Origin: Enterococcus rivorum
Lineage (GTDB): Bacteria; Bacillota; Bacilli; Lactobacillales; Enterococcaceae
DNA length: 64,000 nucleotides
Reading direction: 5' to 3'
NCBI RefSeq assembly: GCF_001742285.1
Contig: NZ_MIEK01000001.1
Span: forward strand, 186,001-250,000
Every line of letters starts with the position of its first letter. Position 1 is the first letter of the stretch. Both the position numbers and the translations under genes were made by a program. Positions 38,917 through 47,918 of this stretch are shown piece after piece. The notes under the pieces were generated by a model. That model was not told the DNA's origin. It made no database searches and saw only the letters and a program-made list of their open reading frames with translations.

Positions 38917-41664
38917 TTATTGATTAATGATGCCTGTATCGTTAACACCGATAATTTGCCAATCATAGATTCTTGCGACTTTACCGTTTTGCTCAGCTTT
39001 TTCTAAAGAAAGTTTGACATACCTAGCTTCTACCAATGCAATAGCATCCTTACTACTATCTTCAGTATTGCCTCGACGTTGGACAACATTTATCCAATTA
39101 ACGCCATCGCTACTGACCAAAAGATCATAATCCCGTGTATTCCAATCAGAACTTTCACCACCTGCTCCTGCATGGAAAAGTTCAAAACCAGCAATTGTTT
39201 TTTCTTCGCCTAAATCAGCGATCATCCACGGTTTTTCACTGCCATTATCACACCATTTGGTTGTTAAATTGCCATCTAAAGCATAGCGATAGCTTTCACG
39301 TTCATTAGTATACCCTGAGCCTTGTTCAGCTTTCGTTGAAGGCAAGAGAGAAAGATTTTCTTTTTTGATCCCTGCATTTTGATCGTAGATATATAAGTAC
39401 TTTTCTCTAACAAGCTCAGTTTCACCGGAGCTATTCACTGCAGTTGCCTTTACCGAATAAATTCCCGGACGATCGAATGTAACAGAGATTTCGGTTCCAG
39501 ATTGGCTTTGCGGCGTTGCACCAACGATTTCCCAATGAACTTGCTCTGTTGATTTTGACACATTTGCCGTTAAGGTAATCACTTCGCCAATCGCACTTAA
39601 AGTCGTATCCGCATTGATAGAAATTTCTGGTTTTTTCAGCGCTTCAAAAGTATAAATTGCCATGGCACTGCTTTTTTGATTTTCTTTGCCGTATTGGTCG
39701 ACAGGAACTACCCGATAGTTTGTCGTATCATTTATTCGTTTTTGATTTAATAAAGTAAACGCCGTGTTCGCTGTTTCCCCTTCAAAAGACAATTGAGCAC
39801 CTTCTTCGCGATAAATCCGGTAAGAGGCAGTATTTTTACCTTGATGCTCCCATTGCATCCGCACACTTTCTGTTAGATCGTCTACAATAGTTTTTCCAGA
39901 AAAGCGTAGATTTTTAATTTGTGTAGTAAATGTTGCTTTTTCTTGACCTGCCATTAGTTGACCTAAATAGATAGTTGCTGGTCCTGTTTGCTGATTTTTC
40001 ACGTTCACTCCGATTGATGTAATCATTTGGCAAGCAGCTGATTTTAGTGGATACGTTGTTTTGACCCAACCATTTTCCAGTGCTTGTTGATTACCCTGGA
40101 TCACTAAAGGAGCTTGTTTGCCTTTGATACCTAAAACAAGGGCGGTTTGATCTGTGCCTTTCGTTATAATACTTACTTTTTCAGAGGCTCTTGGTTTTAC
40201 TTGTGTTGCGTAAAGTTTAATAAATGTTTCTTGTCCAGCGGTCATTTGTCCTGATAAGGCAATAGAAGAACCACCGTTAAACGCATCTTCGTAACTAATT
40301 GTCGCCTCTAATTGATTGCCAGCTTGATTATCAATAATCCAACGATATGTCGGCATAACATCTTGAATACTTCGATTGTTGAACGTACCTTCTTTCACTT
40401 TTGTACCATTTTGGTAAATCGCATCTCCATTCCCCACATTGAAGTTGGTTAGGAATGGAAATTCATTTACAGTTGTTTTTTCAACAAAATAACGTGAAAT
40501 TCCTTGCCATTCATTTTTTGTGCTAGTGATATCACGAGGATCTCCCTGCGCATTAATCCAAAATAGTTTTTCATTTTCCCAGTATCGTTCGACATCATAT
40601 TGACCGCCATCGCGCAAAGTCCAGTCGGGACAGTATAATCCTAATGAAACCAGCGCTTGACTCGTTGATCCCAGAATACTGCTAGGCTTTCTACTGCTGT
40701 TAATACCGTTTGCCTGAACATCAATTCCTGCGTAAAGCTCATATGGATCTCGCTTTAATTCTTCAGCTTTAACTTTTGAACCAGCAAGTTCGCGCCAACG
40801 GAAATCGATGAATAGTTTGTCTGATACGCGTTTTCTTCCTTCTTGGAAATAACTTTTATTTTGATCGTTCAAAGCCCCTTGCCAGCTAACACTACCGCTT
40901 GGAAGCATTGAATCGTACCAAATAATTTGCTGTTTTTTTGTTTTTTTGGCTTGTAAATAGATTAACAGTTCTTTCATCGCAGCAGCTGTTTGCTCATCTA
41001 CATTCGTTTCTTGATTGATGAACCAGCCATCAAATCCATACGCTGTAGACATTTCTAATAATTTGTCCGCCATTGGAAATTTTCCTCTCGCATCTTTTTG
41101 GACAAACTGTCTGACCCATTCTGCTTTTCCACCGTAAGCCTCTGGTGGAAAGAAAACTGTCCCCACAACTGGTACACCATTTCGATGAGCTGAGTCTGTC
41201 ACATCACCACTTGGCGGCACAATAATCCCTTCTCCTGAAGAACCAGCCCACGCAACTAACGTATCGACGTATTGCCAATTGGTAAAATTGTAAACAGCTT
41301 TGTCAGTGTTCCCTTGCGATGGGGTTCCTTTCGTATGGCGGTTAACAATCGCAATCGACAAAACTTTTGCTTCGGTACTTTGATCGGCGTTTGTTTTATC
41401 AGCTTTAACCCGATTCGTTAATTGAACACGGGAAACATTGAAAGGGGCATCTGGGTCAGTTTTGGGACTCCAATTTAATAATGTTTCCGGAAATAAGGCT
41501 GTTGATTCTGGTATTTGCTCATAAATTGGAATACCGCTTTCTGTTTCAGTAGAAACCTTACTTTCAGCATAAACTGGCGACATTGATAGTAGACTAGCTC
41601 CCATAAAAAAAGCTGCTAACATTATCGAGTAACAAGACACTTGTTTCATTTTTTTTCTAGCCAC
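38917..41664 (-). CDS. Secreted endo-beta-N-acetylglucosaminidase, family GH85, with C-terminal F5/8-type (CBM32-like) domain
   Basis: A 915-residue exoenzyme that would cut between the two GlcNAc residues of Asn-linked glycans. A signal peptide occupies residues 1 to about 33 (cleavage after SPVYA). The GH85 barrel (about 55-400) contains FDGWFINQET with the catalytic pair Asn217 and Glu219. Beta-sandwich and PKD-like segments follow (about 440-740), then a discoidin-type carbohydrate-binding domain (about 770-905, YALDGNLTTKWCDNGSEKPW). There is no LPxTG anchor, so it is released or held non-covalently. GTG start after GAGGAGG. It has its own promoter with a CcpA site. Endo-D of S. pneumoniae is the best-known relative. 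Confidence 0.93.
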   Translation of the reverse strand: MARKKMKQVSCYSIMLAAFFMGASLLSMSPVYAESKVSTETESGIPIYEQIPESTALFPETLLNWSPKTDPDAPFNVSRVQLTNRVKADKTNADQSTEAKVLSIAIVNRHTKGTPSQGNTDKAVYNFTNWQYVDTLVAWAGSSGEGIIVPPSGDVTDSAHRNGVPVVGTVFFPPEAYGGKAEWVRQFVQKDARGKFPMADKLLEMSTAYGFDGWFINQETNVDEQTAAAMKELLIYLQAKKTKKQQIIWYDSMLPSGSVSWQGALNDQNKSYFQEGRKRVSDKLFIDFRWRELAGSKVKAEELKRDPYELYAGIDVQANGINSSRKPSSILGSTSQALVSLGLYCPDWTLRDGGQYDVERYWENEKLFWINAQGDPRDITSTKNEWQGISRYFVEKTTVNEFPFLTNFNVGNGDAIYQNGTKVKEGTFNNRSIQDVMPTYRWIIDNQAGNQLEATISYEDAFNGGSSIALSGQMTAGQETFIKLYATQVKPRASEKVSIITKGTDQTALVLGIKGKQAPLVIQGNQQALENGWVKTTYPLKSAACQMITSIGVNVKNQQTGPATIYLGQLMAGQEKATFTTQIKNLRFSGKTIVDDLTESVRMQWEHQGKNTASYRIYREEGAQLSFEGETANTAFTLLNQKRINDTTNYRVVPVDQYGKENQKSSAMAIYTFEALKKPEISINADTTLSAIGEVITLTANVSKSTEQVHWEIVGATPQSQSGTEISVTFDRPGIYSVKATAVNSSGETELVREKYLYIYDQNAGIKKENLSLLPSTKAEQGSGYTNERESYRYALDGNLTTKWCDNGSEKPWMIADLGEEKTIAGFELFHAGAGGESSDWNTRDYDLLVSSDGVNWINVVQRRGNTEDSSKDAIALVEARYVKLSLEKAEQNGKVARIYDWQIIGVNDTGIINQ

Positions 41665-41722
41665 TGAATGAACCTCCTCTATTATTTGCCAAAAACTTAG
41701 CTTTATTCATTCTCATTAAAAA

Positions 41723-41736
41723 TGTTAACGCTTTCT
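41723..41736 (-). promoter_or_regulatory. Candidate catabolite-responsive element before the GH85 gene
   Basis: Minus strand AGAAAGCGTTAACA matches the TGAAAGCGTTAACA-type CcpA site except for the first base. It lies just downstream of the -10 at 41749, a roadblock or start-site position, implying repression by preferred sugars. Confidence 0.65.
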
Positions 41737-41748
41737 TCGATTTTTATA

Positions 41749-41776
41749 AATATAAAAACTATAGTATTTCTGTCAA
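41749..41776 (-). promoter_or_regulatory. GH85 gene promoter
   Basis: Minus strand: perfect -35 TTGACA (41771-41776), 16-base spacer, -10 TATATT (41749-41754), about 85 bases before the GTG start. Confidence 0.65.
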
Positions 41777-41820
41777 AAATTATAGGTTACTTCTGTTATT
41801 TTCAGCAGTTACAGATAAAT

Positions 41821-41856
41821 AAAGGAGCAAAACTAATTTCTCAGCTTTGCTCCTTT
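41821..41856 (-). terminator. Terminator of the GH125-GH38-ROK-GH20 operon
   Basis: An 11-bp perfect stem AAAGGAGCAAA/TTTGCTCCTTT with ATTTATC following on the minus strand, 20 bases after the GH20 stop. It isolates the operon from the GH85 gene. Confidence 0.82.
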
Positions 41857-41876
41857 ATTCTATTAAATACTGTTTC

Positions 41877-42869
41877 TCATTCATTAAAATGTATAGACAA
41901 GCTCCGCATTAATTCTGACAGATCTTCTAAAATTTCCTTTTCACTTTTGGCATTTGGGTAATCACACCAAACAGCTAATGCAACTCCTTTAACTTGTTCC
42001 ATTTCTTTTTCAGTCACTAGTTGATTAGACGCAAAAAGCTTTGGATGCCAGCCATTTTTGATTTTCTCAGCTTTTGGATAGGAGTAGCCAGCATTTTCCC
42101 CTAACACATAGTACAGATAGTTGTCATTAAAATTAAGCACTGAAAAGTCTTTATTCAAAAAAGTTTGAATAGGAGCCATATTCTTATGCCACTTTGTCCA
42201 ATAAGTAATCTCAATATTTTGGGAAAGTTTACTTTCTCCACCATTCCTAAAGAAAGCATCATTCCAAACTCTAGGGGTAAATCCACGCTCTCTGACAAAT
42301 TCAGCCACTTTATTCACATAATTTTCAAACTTCATCAAACCATCTTGTGCCAACGCTGGATAATTCTCAAACTGCTCAAAATCAATAAACTCATCTGCCC
42401 CAATATGAAAATAGTGACTTTTACTGAATAATTTCGTGTATTCTTCATACAACGATAAAGTGAATTGGACTGCCTCCTCGTTCGTAATATCCAATGCCGA
42501 GACAACCTTTTGATTCTCCCCGTTTGGCGTTTTTCTCGATAATTGCCATTCTGGTTTTCCTTTTAACAACTGTGCCATATGTCCCGGTGTATCCAAATCT
42601 GGAATGATCTCAATCGATAAGTCAGCGGCATACTCAATCAACTCTTGCACTTCATCACATGTTAAAAATTGCTCCGAAACAAGTTCAGGATACAAATGAG
42701 ATTCAATCCGAAACCCTTCATTTTCAGAAAAATGAAGCTGTAAGTAATTAAAACCACAAAGTGCCATTTGTTTCATTAGCTGGCGTAATGTTTTAGGAGA
42801 AAAATATTTTCTACCAATATCCAGCATGATAATCCGTTCTTTTACTAACGCTTGTTTCACTTTAAACAC
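41877..42869 (-). CDS. Cytoplasmic GH20 beta-N-acetylhexosaminidase, minimal form
   Basis: A 330-residue protein consisting only of the GH20 barrel: FNYLQLHFSENEGFRIES near the N-terminus, IPDLDTPGHMAQLL, and the catalytic pair HIGADE (His155, Asp159, Glu160). No signal peptide and no N-terminal GH20b domain, so it is shorter than most relatives. It would remove terminal beta-linked GlcNAc from imported glycans. The start overlaps the ROK kinase end by 8 bases, indicating coupling. Last gene of its operon. Confidence 0.88.
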   Translation of the reverse strand: MFKVKQALVKERIIMLDIGRKYFSPKTLRQLMKQMALCGFNYLQLHFSENEGFRIESHLYPELVSEQFLTCDEVQELIEYAADLSIEIIPDLDTPGHMAQLLKGKPEWQLSRKTPNGENQKVVSALDITNEEAVQFTLSLYEEYTKLFSKSHYFHIGADEFIDFEQFENYPALAQDGLMKFENYVNKVAEFVRERGFTPRVWNDAFFRNGGESKLSQNIEITYWTKWHKNMAPIQTFLNKDFSVLNFNDNYLYYVLGENAGYSYPKAEKIKNGWHPKLFASNQLVTEKEMEQVKGVALAVWCDYPNAKSEKEILEDLSELMRSLSIHFNE

Positions 42870-43725
42870 CTTGCTCTTTTGCCAACAGCAAACAACCTAA
42901 AGTTCCACTATTATCTCCTAGCTCACAGCCAACTACATATTCATCTAAATTTGGCAAAGAAACATAACCGCCTAGTTGTTTTTTTAGAGACTCTCTAATT
43001 TTCGGAAATAACTGTGTTTGTTTCATGACACCACCACCTAAAATGATTTTTTCTGGCGAAAGTGTTAATGTATAGGACATCAAAGCTTGTGCTAAGTAAT
43101 ACGCCTCAATCTCCCAAACATCGTGCGTTTGTTCTAATAATTGGCCTTTTATTCCAGTTCTTTTTTCCAATGCTGGCCCTGCCGCAAGACCTTCTAAACA
43201 ATGATCGTGGAATGGACAACTGCTAATTAATGTATCCTTAGGGTAACGTTCCATAGGAATATGTCCCATTTCTGGATGACTGAATCCTTGTAATACATGA
43301 CCATTTACAACGGCACCGCCACCAACACCTGTCCCGACTGTTAAATAAATACAACTTTGTGTATTTTTTCCTGCGCCTAAATGCATTTCACCATAGGCAG
43401 CCGCGTTAACATCTGTTGTCCATGCCATTGGGATATTGTAATGTTGTCTCAACTTGCCTAAAAAATCAACATTTTGCCAACCTTGTTTGGGTGTCGAAGT
43501 GATATAACCATAAGTATCTGAGGTTTCGTTGACATCAATTGGTCCAAATGAACCCACACCTAATGCTCTTAATTGATAGGCATCGAAAAAGTCAAAAACT
43601 TTCGCTAACGTTTCTTCCGGGAGTGTTGTTGGAAGACTGACCCTATCTAGAATAGTCAAATTCTCATCAGCAACTGCACAAACAAATTTTGTTCCACCTG
43701 CTTCAATTGATCCATAATACGCCAT
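42862..43725 (-). CDS. ROK-family sugar kinase (fructo-/mannokinase type)
   Basis: A 287-residue kinase. It has the N-terminal phosphate loop GSIEAGGTKFVCAV, DVNAAAYGE with the catalytic Asp, TVGTGVGGGAVVNG, and the ROK zinc cluster (GHIPME...CPFHDHCLEGLAAG). It resembles fructokinase/GmuE-type enzymes more than NagK. In this context mannose is the likely substrate, by inference. The start at 43725 follows GGAGG by 8 bases; a five-codon extension is rejected. It lies 18 bases after GH38. Confidence 0.88.
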   Translation of the reverse strand: MAYYGSIEAGGTKFVCAVADENLTILDRVSLPTTLPEETLAKVFDFFDAYQLRALGVGSFGPIDVNETSDTYGYITSTPKQGWQNVDFLGKLRQHYNIPMAWTTDVNAAAYGEMHLGAGKNTQSCIYLTVGTGVGGGAVVNGHVLQGFSHPEMGHIPMERYPKDTLISSCPFHDHCLEGLAAGPALEKRTGIKGQLLEQTHDVWEIEAYYLAQALMSYTLTLSPEKIILGGGVMKQTQLFPKIRESLKKQLGGYVSLPNLDEYVVGCELGDNSGTLGCLLLAKEQGV

Positions 43726-43743
43726 GAAACTTACCTCCACTTT

Positions 43744-46434
43744 CTATCGGTCAAAACCGATTGTACGAATCTCATATGCACCTAGTTCATTTGAAACTGC
43801 CCCTAATTGTTTTTCTTCCAGTAAATTTAATACGTGCGGTGAGCCATTGTTCGCTTCTTTTATCAAAACTTCAGCTGAGCTAGCCCCCATATTGAATCCA
43901 CGAATGACTAATAAGTCGTTATCTTGACTATTTTTCATCGCGGTTATCGCTAAGGTTTCACCTCGAACCGTTAGATAGCTAGCTTCTGGCTGTAGCGCTC
44001 CACTGTGCTTGCTTGTTTGTTTCACACTAAACGGAATTTGTGCAGCATAAGCTTTTTGATAAGTTGCATAGCGTTCTTTTGCAACTCCATGGAAGTCAAT
44101 ACCATATTCAAACTGATGAACCCCTAAACATTGCGCTTCCGGCGTTGGAAAATAGCCCCAATCTCCTAGTTCCCCCACAGCTCTAAATAAAGTCAGGGCA
44201 ATCGTATTATTCTCAGCTAAAATTTCGTATTCATTTAAACCATAATTTGAAACAGTGACCCCAGCACTTTCTTCGTGAACATTGACAAAGGCGTGTTGAT
44301 GCTGCGGGTTTGTCGGGTTTTCCCAGCTTTTACTAACTTGATTCGGACGTTTTACTACCTCGTAGATACTATCGGCTTCATGTGTTTTTGTTTCAAGGTC
44401 AGTCGGAAATAGCATCCGTACCCGGTGATCTTTACATTGATTATCAATTGTTGTTTCAAAGCTTAAGCGAGAAGAGTCTTTCTCCATCGTAACGATCGTT
44501 TCAACTGTCATTTCTTTTCGTTTCGTTGATCTGCCAGCTTTACGGTAACGGAAATCAACAACCGCTATTTGTTCTTGTGCTAATAAATCAGTTGCTGCTT
44601 CCGGAATCATTAACCGTTGGACAATTTTCAGCTGCGCTTTAAATGATTCATCCATTAGGATGGAAAAATCTGCTTGATGGCCACTTGATAAAATGGGGTT
44701 TGCTCCTTCAGGTTGCTTAAAGATATACTCATTCGCAATGTCACCTGTATCTTCAATCGTTAATAATTCTTTGTAGATCCGATTCGTCTTTTTATGCAGC
44801 ACATCCAAAGTACCATCACTTTTTACCGTAACGCGTAAAAGACCATTTTCTAATTGGTACGTTCCATTAAAGGTAATCATAGACGTACTTTTTTCTGTTG
44901 GTACCTGTATTTCCTTCAAAGCAAATGTTGCCCATGAAAAGGCTGGTAATTCCCTTACCTGAAGCGTGACGTCTACATATTTAGCCATATATGGAACCCT
45001 GAAACGATTTTTTGGTAGATCATAGCCAAAACGAACGTTTGGTGCTGAAATGATTGCTGCTATTTTTTGTCCCCGACTATCAATAACCTCAAAATCCGGC
45101 GTGGTCTCCTCATTCAGTTTTTGCCACATTTCATGAGGAAGCCCCTCTTTGAAATCTTTCCGACCAATTTCAACGGTAACCGTTAGACAATCAGTTTTTT
45201 GGTAGCCAGACGTATTGAAGACCACAAAGGGATAACTCGCATCGGAAAAGTGAGTGGTGTTGATTGCATCAACCACTGTTGTTAAGGATTCTTCTGCTAA
45301 GAATTTCCCAACTTCATGAGCCTTTTCAAACCTTGTCATCATTTCTCGATGAACTTCGTCAACGGAACAACCGCAAATACTATCGTGTGGATGATTTTGC
45401 AGCAATAATTTCCAAGCGTAATCGATTTGGTCATGTGGATACTCTTGTGTTAAATCATAAGCCATCGCCGCTAAAGGTTCAGTAATATTTTCTAGTTGAC
45501 GCTGCACTTTAGTATTCCATTGTTTCAAATAGACTCTTGCCGAAGCTGTATTTGCCAGCGTAAACCAGCCATCGGTTTCTTGGCTTGTTAATTCCCCGTG
45601 TACTGTTCCAACTTTTTCTGGTAACTCTTGACGAACTGCTTTTAGATAATCGTCAAAATTTGAATGAATAAATTCATACTCTGGGAATAACTGTTTGGCT
45701 AAGGCAATCGCTTGCCCCACATCTTTTTGAACCGGTTGATGATCGACACCATTCAGCATCAATAAATGATTCGTCGAAGCAAATTTTTCTGCATCCGCTA
45801 ATTTTTGAGTCCAAAAAGCGATTGCTTCCTCTTTTTCTGTTGGAATTTCATTTCCGTTGCTGTACCAGTTAGCAAAAAGGAGGCCTAAAATTTCACTACC
45901 GTCAGGCCCTTGCCACCACATTTCCGAAAACTGAGAGGTATAATTTTCGTCGTCAAGCACTTCGTTATTAAAACCGACTGGTTTAACGCCCCTTCCGAAC
46001 GCCGCCACATCTAACCCAGCCTGCAACATCATTTGCGGTGCTTGCCCCATGTTGCCAAAAGTATCTGGAAAATAGCCCAATTTAACTGAAGCACCCCATT
46101 TTTCACAGTCTTTTTTACCAAGCAACATGTTGCGAACGTTGGCTTCTGAACTAATCAAGAAATCGTCTTGCAGGATATAAAAAGGACCAATTCGAAGCCT
46201 CCCTTCTGAGATTGCTTTTTGAACATCTGCTCTACGCTCTGGACGAACTTCTAAATAATCATCTAAAATAATCGTCTGCCCATCTAAATGGAAACTTTTA
46301 AAATCTGAATCTGTTTCAAAAAGATCTAGTAAATCATCCATTAATTCAACTAATCGCATGTGATGCTGTTCATATGGCATGTACCATTCCCGATCCCAAT
46401 GTGAGTGAGAAATGATATAAACTTTTTTCTTCAT
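43744..46434 (-). CDS. GH38 alpha-mannosidase
   Basis: An 896-residue cytoplasmic enzyme with the full GH38 layout: the N-terminal catalytic domain with zinc ligands His10, His12 and Asp14 in SHSHWDREW, the nucleophile Asp124 in GYFPDTFGNMG, the HDSICGCSVDEVHREM zinc/active-site segment, and the C-terminal beta domains. Related streptococcal enzymes cleave alpha-1,3-mannose; the linkage here is inferred. Start ATG after AAACGTTTGGAGGAAA. Second gene of the minus-strand operon, 24 bases after GH125. Confidence 0.93.
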   Translation of the reverse strand: MKKKVYIISHSHWDREWYMPYEQHHMRLVELMDDLLDLFETDSDFKSFHLDGQTIILDDYLEVRPERRADVQKAISEGRLRIGPFYILQDDFLISSEANVRNMLLGKKDCEKWGASVKLGYFPDTFGNMGQAPQMMLQAGLDVAAFGRGVKPVGFNNEVLDDENYTSQFSEMWWQGPDGSEILGLLFANWYSNGNEIPTEKEEAIAFWTQKLADAEKFASTNHLLMLNGVDHQPVQKDVGQAIALAKQLFPEYEFIHSNFDDYLKAVRQELPEKVGTVHGELTSQETDGWFTLANTASARVYLKQWNTKVQRQLENITEPLAAMAYDLTQEYPHDQIDYAWKLLLQNHPHDSICGCSVDEVHREMMTRFEKAHEVGKFLAEESLTTVVDAINTTHFSDASYPFVVFNTSGYQKTDCLTVTVEIGRKDFKEGLPHEMWQKLNEETTPDFEVIDSRGQKIAAIISAPNVRFGYDLPKNRFRVPYMAKYVDVTLQVRELPAFSWATFALKEIQVPTEKSTSMITFNGTYQLENGLLRVTVKSDGTLDVLHKKTNRIYKELLTIEDTGDIANEYIFKQPEGANPILSSGHQADFSILMDESFKAQLKIVQRLMIPEAATDLLAQEQIAVVDFRYRKAGRSTKRKEMTVETIVTMEKDSSRLSFETTIDNQCKDHRVRMLFPTDLETKTHEADSIYEVVKRPNQVSKSWENPTNPQHQHAFVNVHEESAGVTVSNYGLNEYEILAENNTIALTLFRAVGELGDWGYFPTPEAQCLGVHQFEYGIDFHGVAKERYATYQKAYAAQIPFSVKQTSKHSGALQPEASYLTVRGETLAITAMKNSQDNDLLVIRGFNMGASSAEVLIKEANNGSPHVLNLLEEKQLGAVSNELGAYEIRTIGFDR

Positions 46435-46458
46435 GTTTTTTCCTCCAAACGTTTTCTA

Positions 46459-47748
46459 TTAACGTGCTACTCGCAGATCAAAATAGTCCATCACTAGTTC
46501 ACAAAACATCATATTCGCCCATGAAAACCACTCACGAGTGTATTGATTCGGATCATTTACATCAAAACCTTCGTGCATTAAATGAGTCCCCCCATCGTTT
46601 GCAACCAAAGTATTTAAAATACGTTCTTTTTCAGCTTTATTCTCCGTTGTCATACCTTCCATTGCTAAAGCAATCGGCCAAACATAATTTTCAGGTGTAT
46701 GGGAACTACCGATGCCTTTCGCATATTCTCCTTCGTAAAAATAAGGATTTTCTCTACTTAGAATTGTTTTTCTCGTCGCTTGATAGACAGAATCATATTC
46801 AGAAACATAGCCTAAATACGGTGCTGAAAGTAAGTTAGGAATATTACTGTCATCCATAATACTAGCGTTGCCTAAACCATCCACTTCATAAGCGTAAACT
46901 TTCTCTCCCCGTTGATTTACTGTTTGACCATATTCTTGAATGCCTTGTTCAATTTTCTTTTTTAACGCGATAGCGGTTTCAACTATTTGAGCATCCGGCA
47001 AAATTTCGGTAAAAATCTCTGCAATATACCCTAAAATGACTACCGCAAACATATTCGAAGGAACTAAGTAACCATAACGACAAGCATCATCACTTGGACG
47101 AAAACCAGACCAGATCATTCCCGTTGGCTTCACCGGAGAGCCGTACCCATTGTTCGGCAATGTATCTTCTAAGCGAGTCGTATCGCGTTCAAACGTATAT
47201 GGAGAAGTAGCATGATTTTGCTCAGTAGTAAATACCTCTAGAATTTTTGTGACACCAGCAACAAAGCTGTCGTCAAATTGCTTTGTATAACTAGTATTTT
47301 TAAACAATAGATAAGCCAATTGAACTGGATAGCACAAGGAATCAATTTCATATTTTCGTTCCCAAATCCACGGATTCATGGTTGTATGATCGCTTTGATG
47401 ACCAGCATGATTGGCTGTTTCATTAAAAGCATTGGCGTATGGATCAATGTTGATATAGAAAAACTGACGTTGAACCAAGCCTGCAATCATATCTGCTAAT
47501 TCATCATCTTCTTTAGCAAGCACTAAGTAGGGACGCACCTGTGCAGTTGAATCTCTTAGCCACATCGCCGGAATATCTCCTGTTAGTAAAAAAGTTGTCC
47601 CATCTGATTGTTTACGAACAGTTGTTGTTAAAGTATTTGCAAAGGCTGCACGAAAATTTTCTGCCCAATCAGCGTGTTCTTCACCGCATAATTGTGTCAC
47701 TTTATTCATAAATTCTTTCACTGAGCTTGGTATATTATTGTTAGTCAT
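46459..47748 (-). CDS. GH125 exo-alpha-1,6-mannosidase
   Basis: A 429-residue (alpha/alpha)6-barrel enzyme with the GH125 signature [19 protein letters not shown] (Asp58, Trp63, Arg65, Asp66), [20 protein letters not shown], and the C-terminal THLMHEGF and [12 protein letters not shown] segments. The characterised S. pneumoniae and Clostridium relatives are inverting alpha-1,6-mannosidases acting on N-glycan cores. No signal peptide. First gene of the operon, with promoter, GntR operator and CcpA-like site immediately upstream. Confidence 0.92.
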   Translation of the reverse strand: MTNNNIPSSVKEFMNKVTQLCGEEHADWAENFRAAFANTLTTTVRKQSDGTTFLLTGDIPAMWLRDSTAQVRPYLVLAKEDDELADMIAGLVQRQFFYINIDPYANAFNETANHAGHQSDHTTMNPWIWERKYEIDSLCYPVQLAYLLFKNTSYTKQFDDSFVAGVTKILEVFTTEQNHATSPYTFERDTTRLEDTLPNNGYGSPVKPTGMIWSGFRPSDDACRYGYLVPSNMFAVVILGYIAEIFTEILPDAQIVETAIALKKKIEQGIQEYGQTVNQRGEKVYAYEVDGLGNASIMDDSNIPNLLSAPYLGYVSEYDSVYQATRKTILSRENPYFYEGEYAKGIGSSHTPENYVWPIALAMEGMTTENKAEKERILNTLVANDGGTHLMHEGFDVNDPNQYTREWFSWANMMFCELVMDYFDLRVAR

Positions 47749-47764
47749 ATGAACCTCCTAAATT

Positions 47765-47774
47765 TGATATATCA
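47765..47774. promoter_or_regulatory. GntR operator 1 (GH125 side)
   Basis: A perfect palindrome TGATATATCA, extended with TTTCAC on its right just as in operator 2. It lies about 16 bases before the GH125 ATG, between its promoter and ribosome site. Confidence 0.75.
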
Positions 47775-47786
47775 TTTCACGATGCA

Positions 47787-47815
47787 AGTATATGCTAACG
47801 AAAGCTTTTTGTCTA
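47787..47815 (-). promoter_or_regulatory. GH125 operon promoter with overlapping CcpA-like site
   Basis: Minus strand: -35 TAGACA (47810-47815), 17-base spacer, -10 TATACT (47787-47792). ATGCTAACGAAAGCT at 47792-47806 (plus strand) fits the CcpA consensus with one mismatch and fills the spacer, so CcpA binding would block RNA polymerase. Confidence 0.7.
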
Positions 47816-47849
47816 CTATTTTTTTAATATACATTGATTTACATTTAGG

Positions 47850-47878
47850 TTGAGCTCTTTTAAATTTTATGATACACT
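47850..47878 (+). promoter_or_regulatory. Promoter of the GntR-GH92 operon
   Basis: -35 TTGAGC (47850-47855), 17-base spacer, -10 TACACT (47873-47878), followed directly by operator 2 at the predicted start site. Confidence 0.6.
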
Positions 47879-47886
47879 CACATCAA

Positions 47887-47896
47887 TGATATATCA
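47887..47896. promoter_or_regulatory. GntR operator 2 (regulator side)
   Basis: The same TGATATATCA palindrome followed by TTTCACATTTAGGAG; operators 1 and 2 are 122 bases apart and share 16 identical bases (TGATATATCATTTCAC). Suggests autorepression plus control of the divergent operon. Confidence 0.75.
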
Positions 47897-47918
47897 TTTC
47901 ACATTTAGGAGACTAATT

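Noticed and set aside
38917-41664. GH18-type endoglycosidase (EndoE-like)
   Set aside because: The catalytic segment reads FINQET (Asn-x-Glu) as in GH85, not the DxxDxDxE motif of GH18.
46464-46838. 124-codon plus-strand frame inside GH125
   Set aside because: It is fully antisense to a well-supported GH125 gene and resembles no protein; treated as a shadow.
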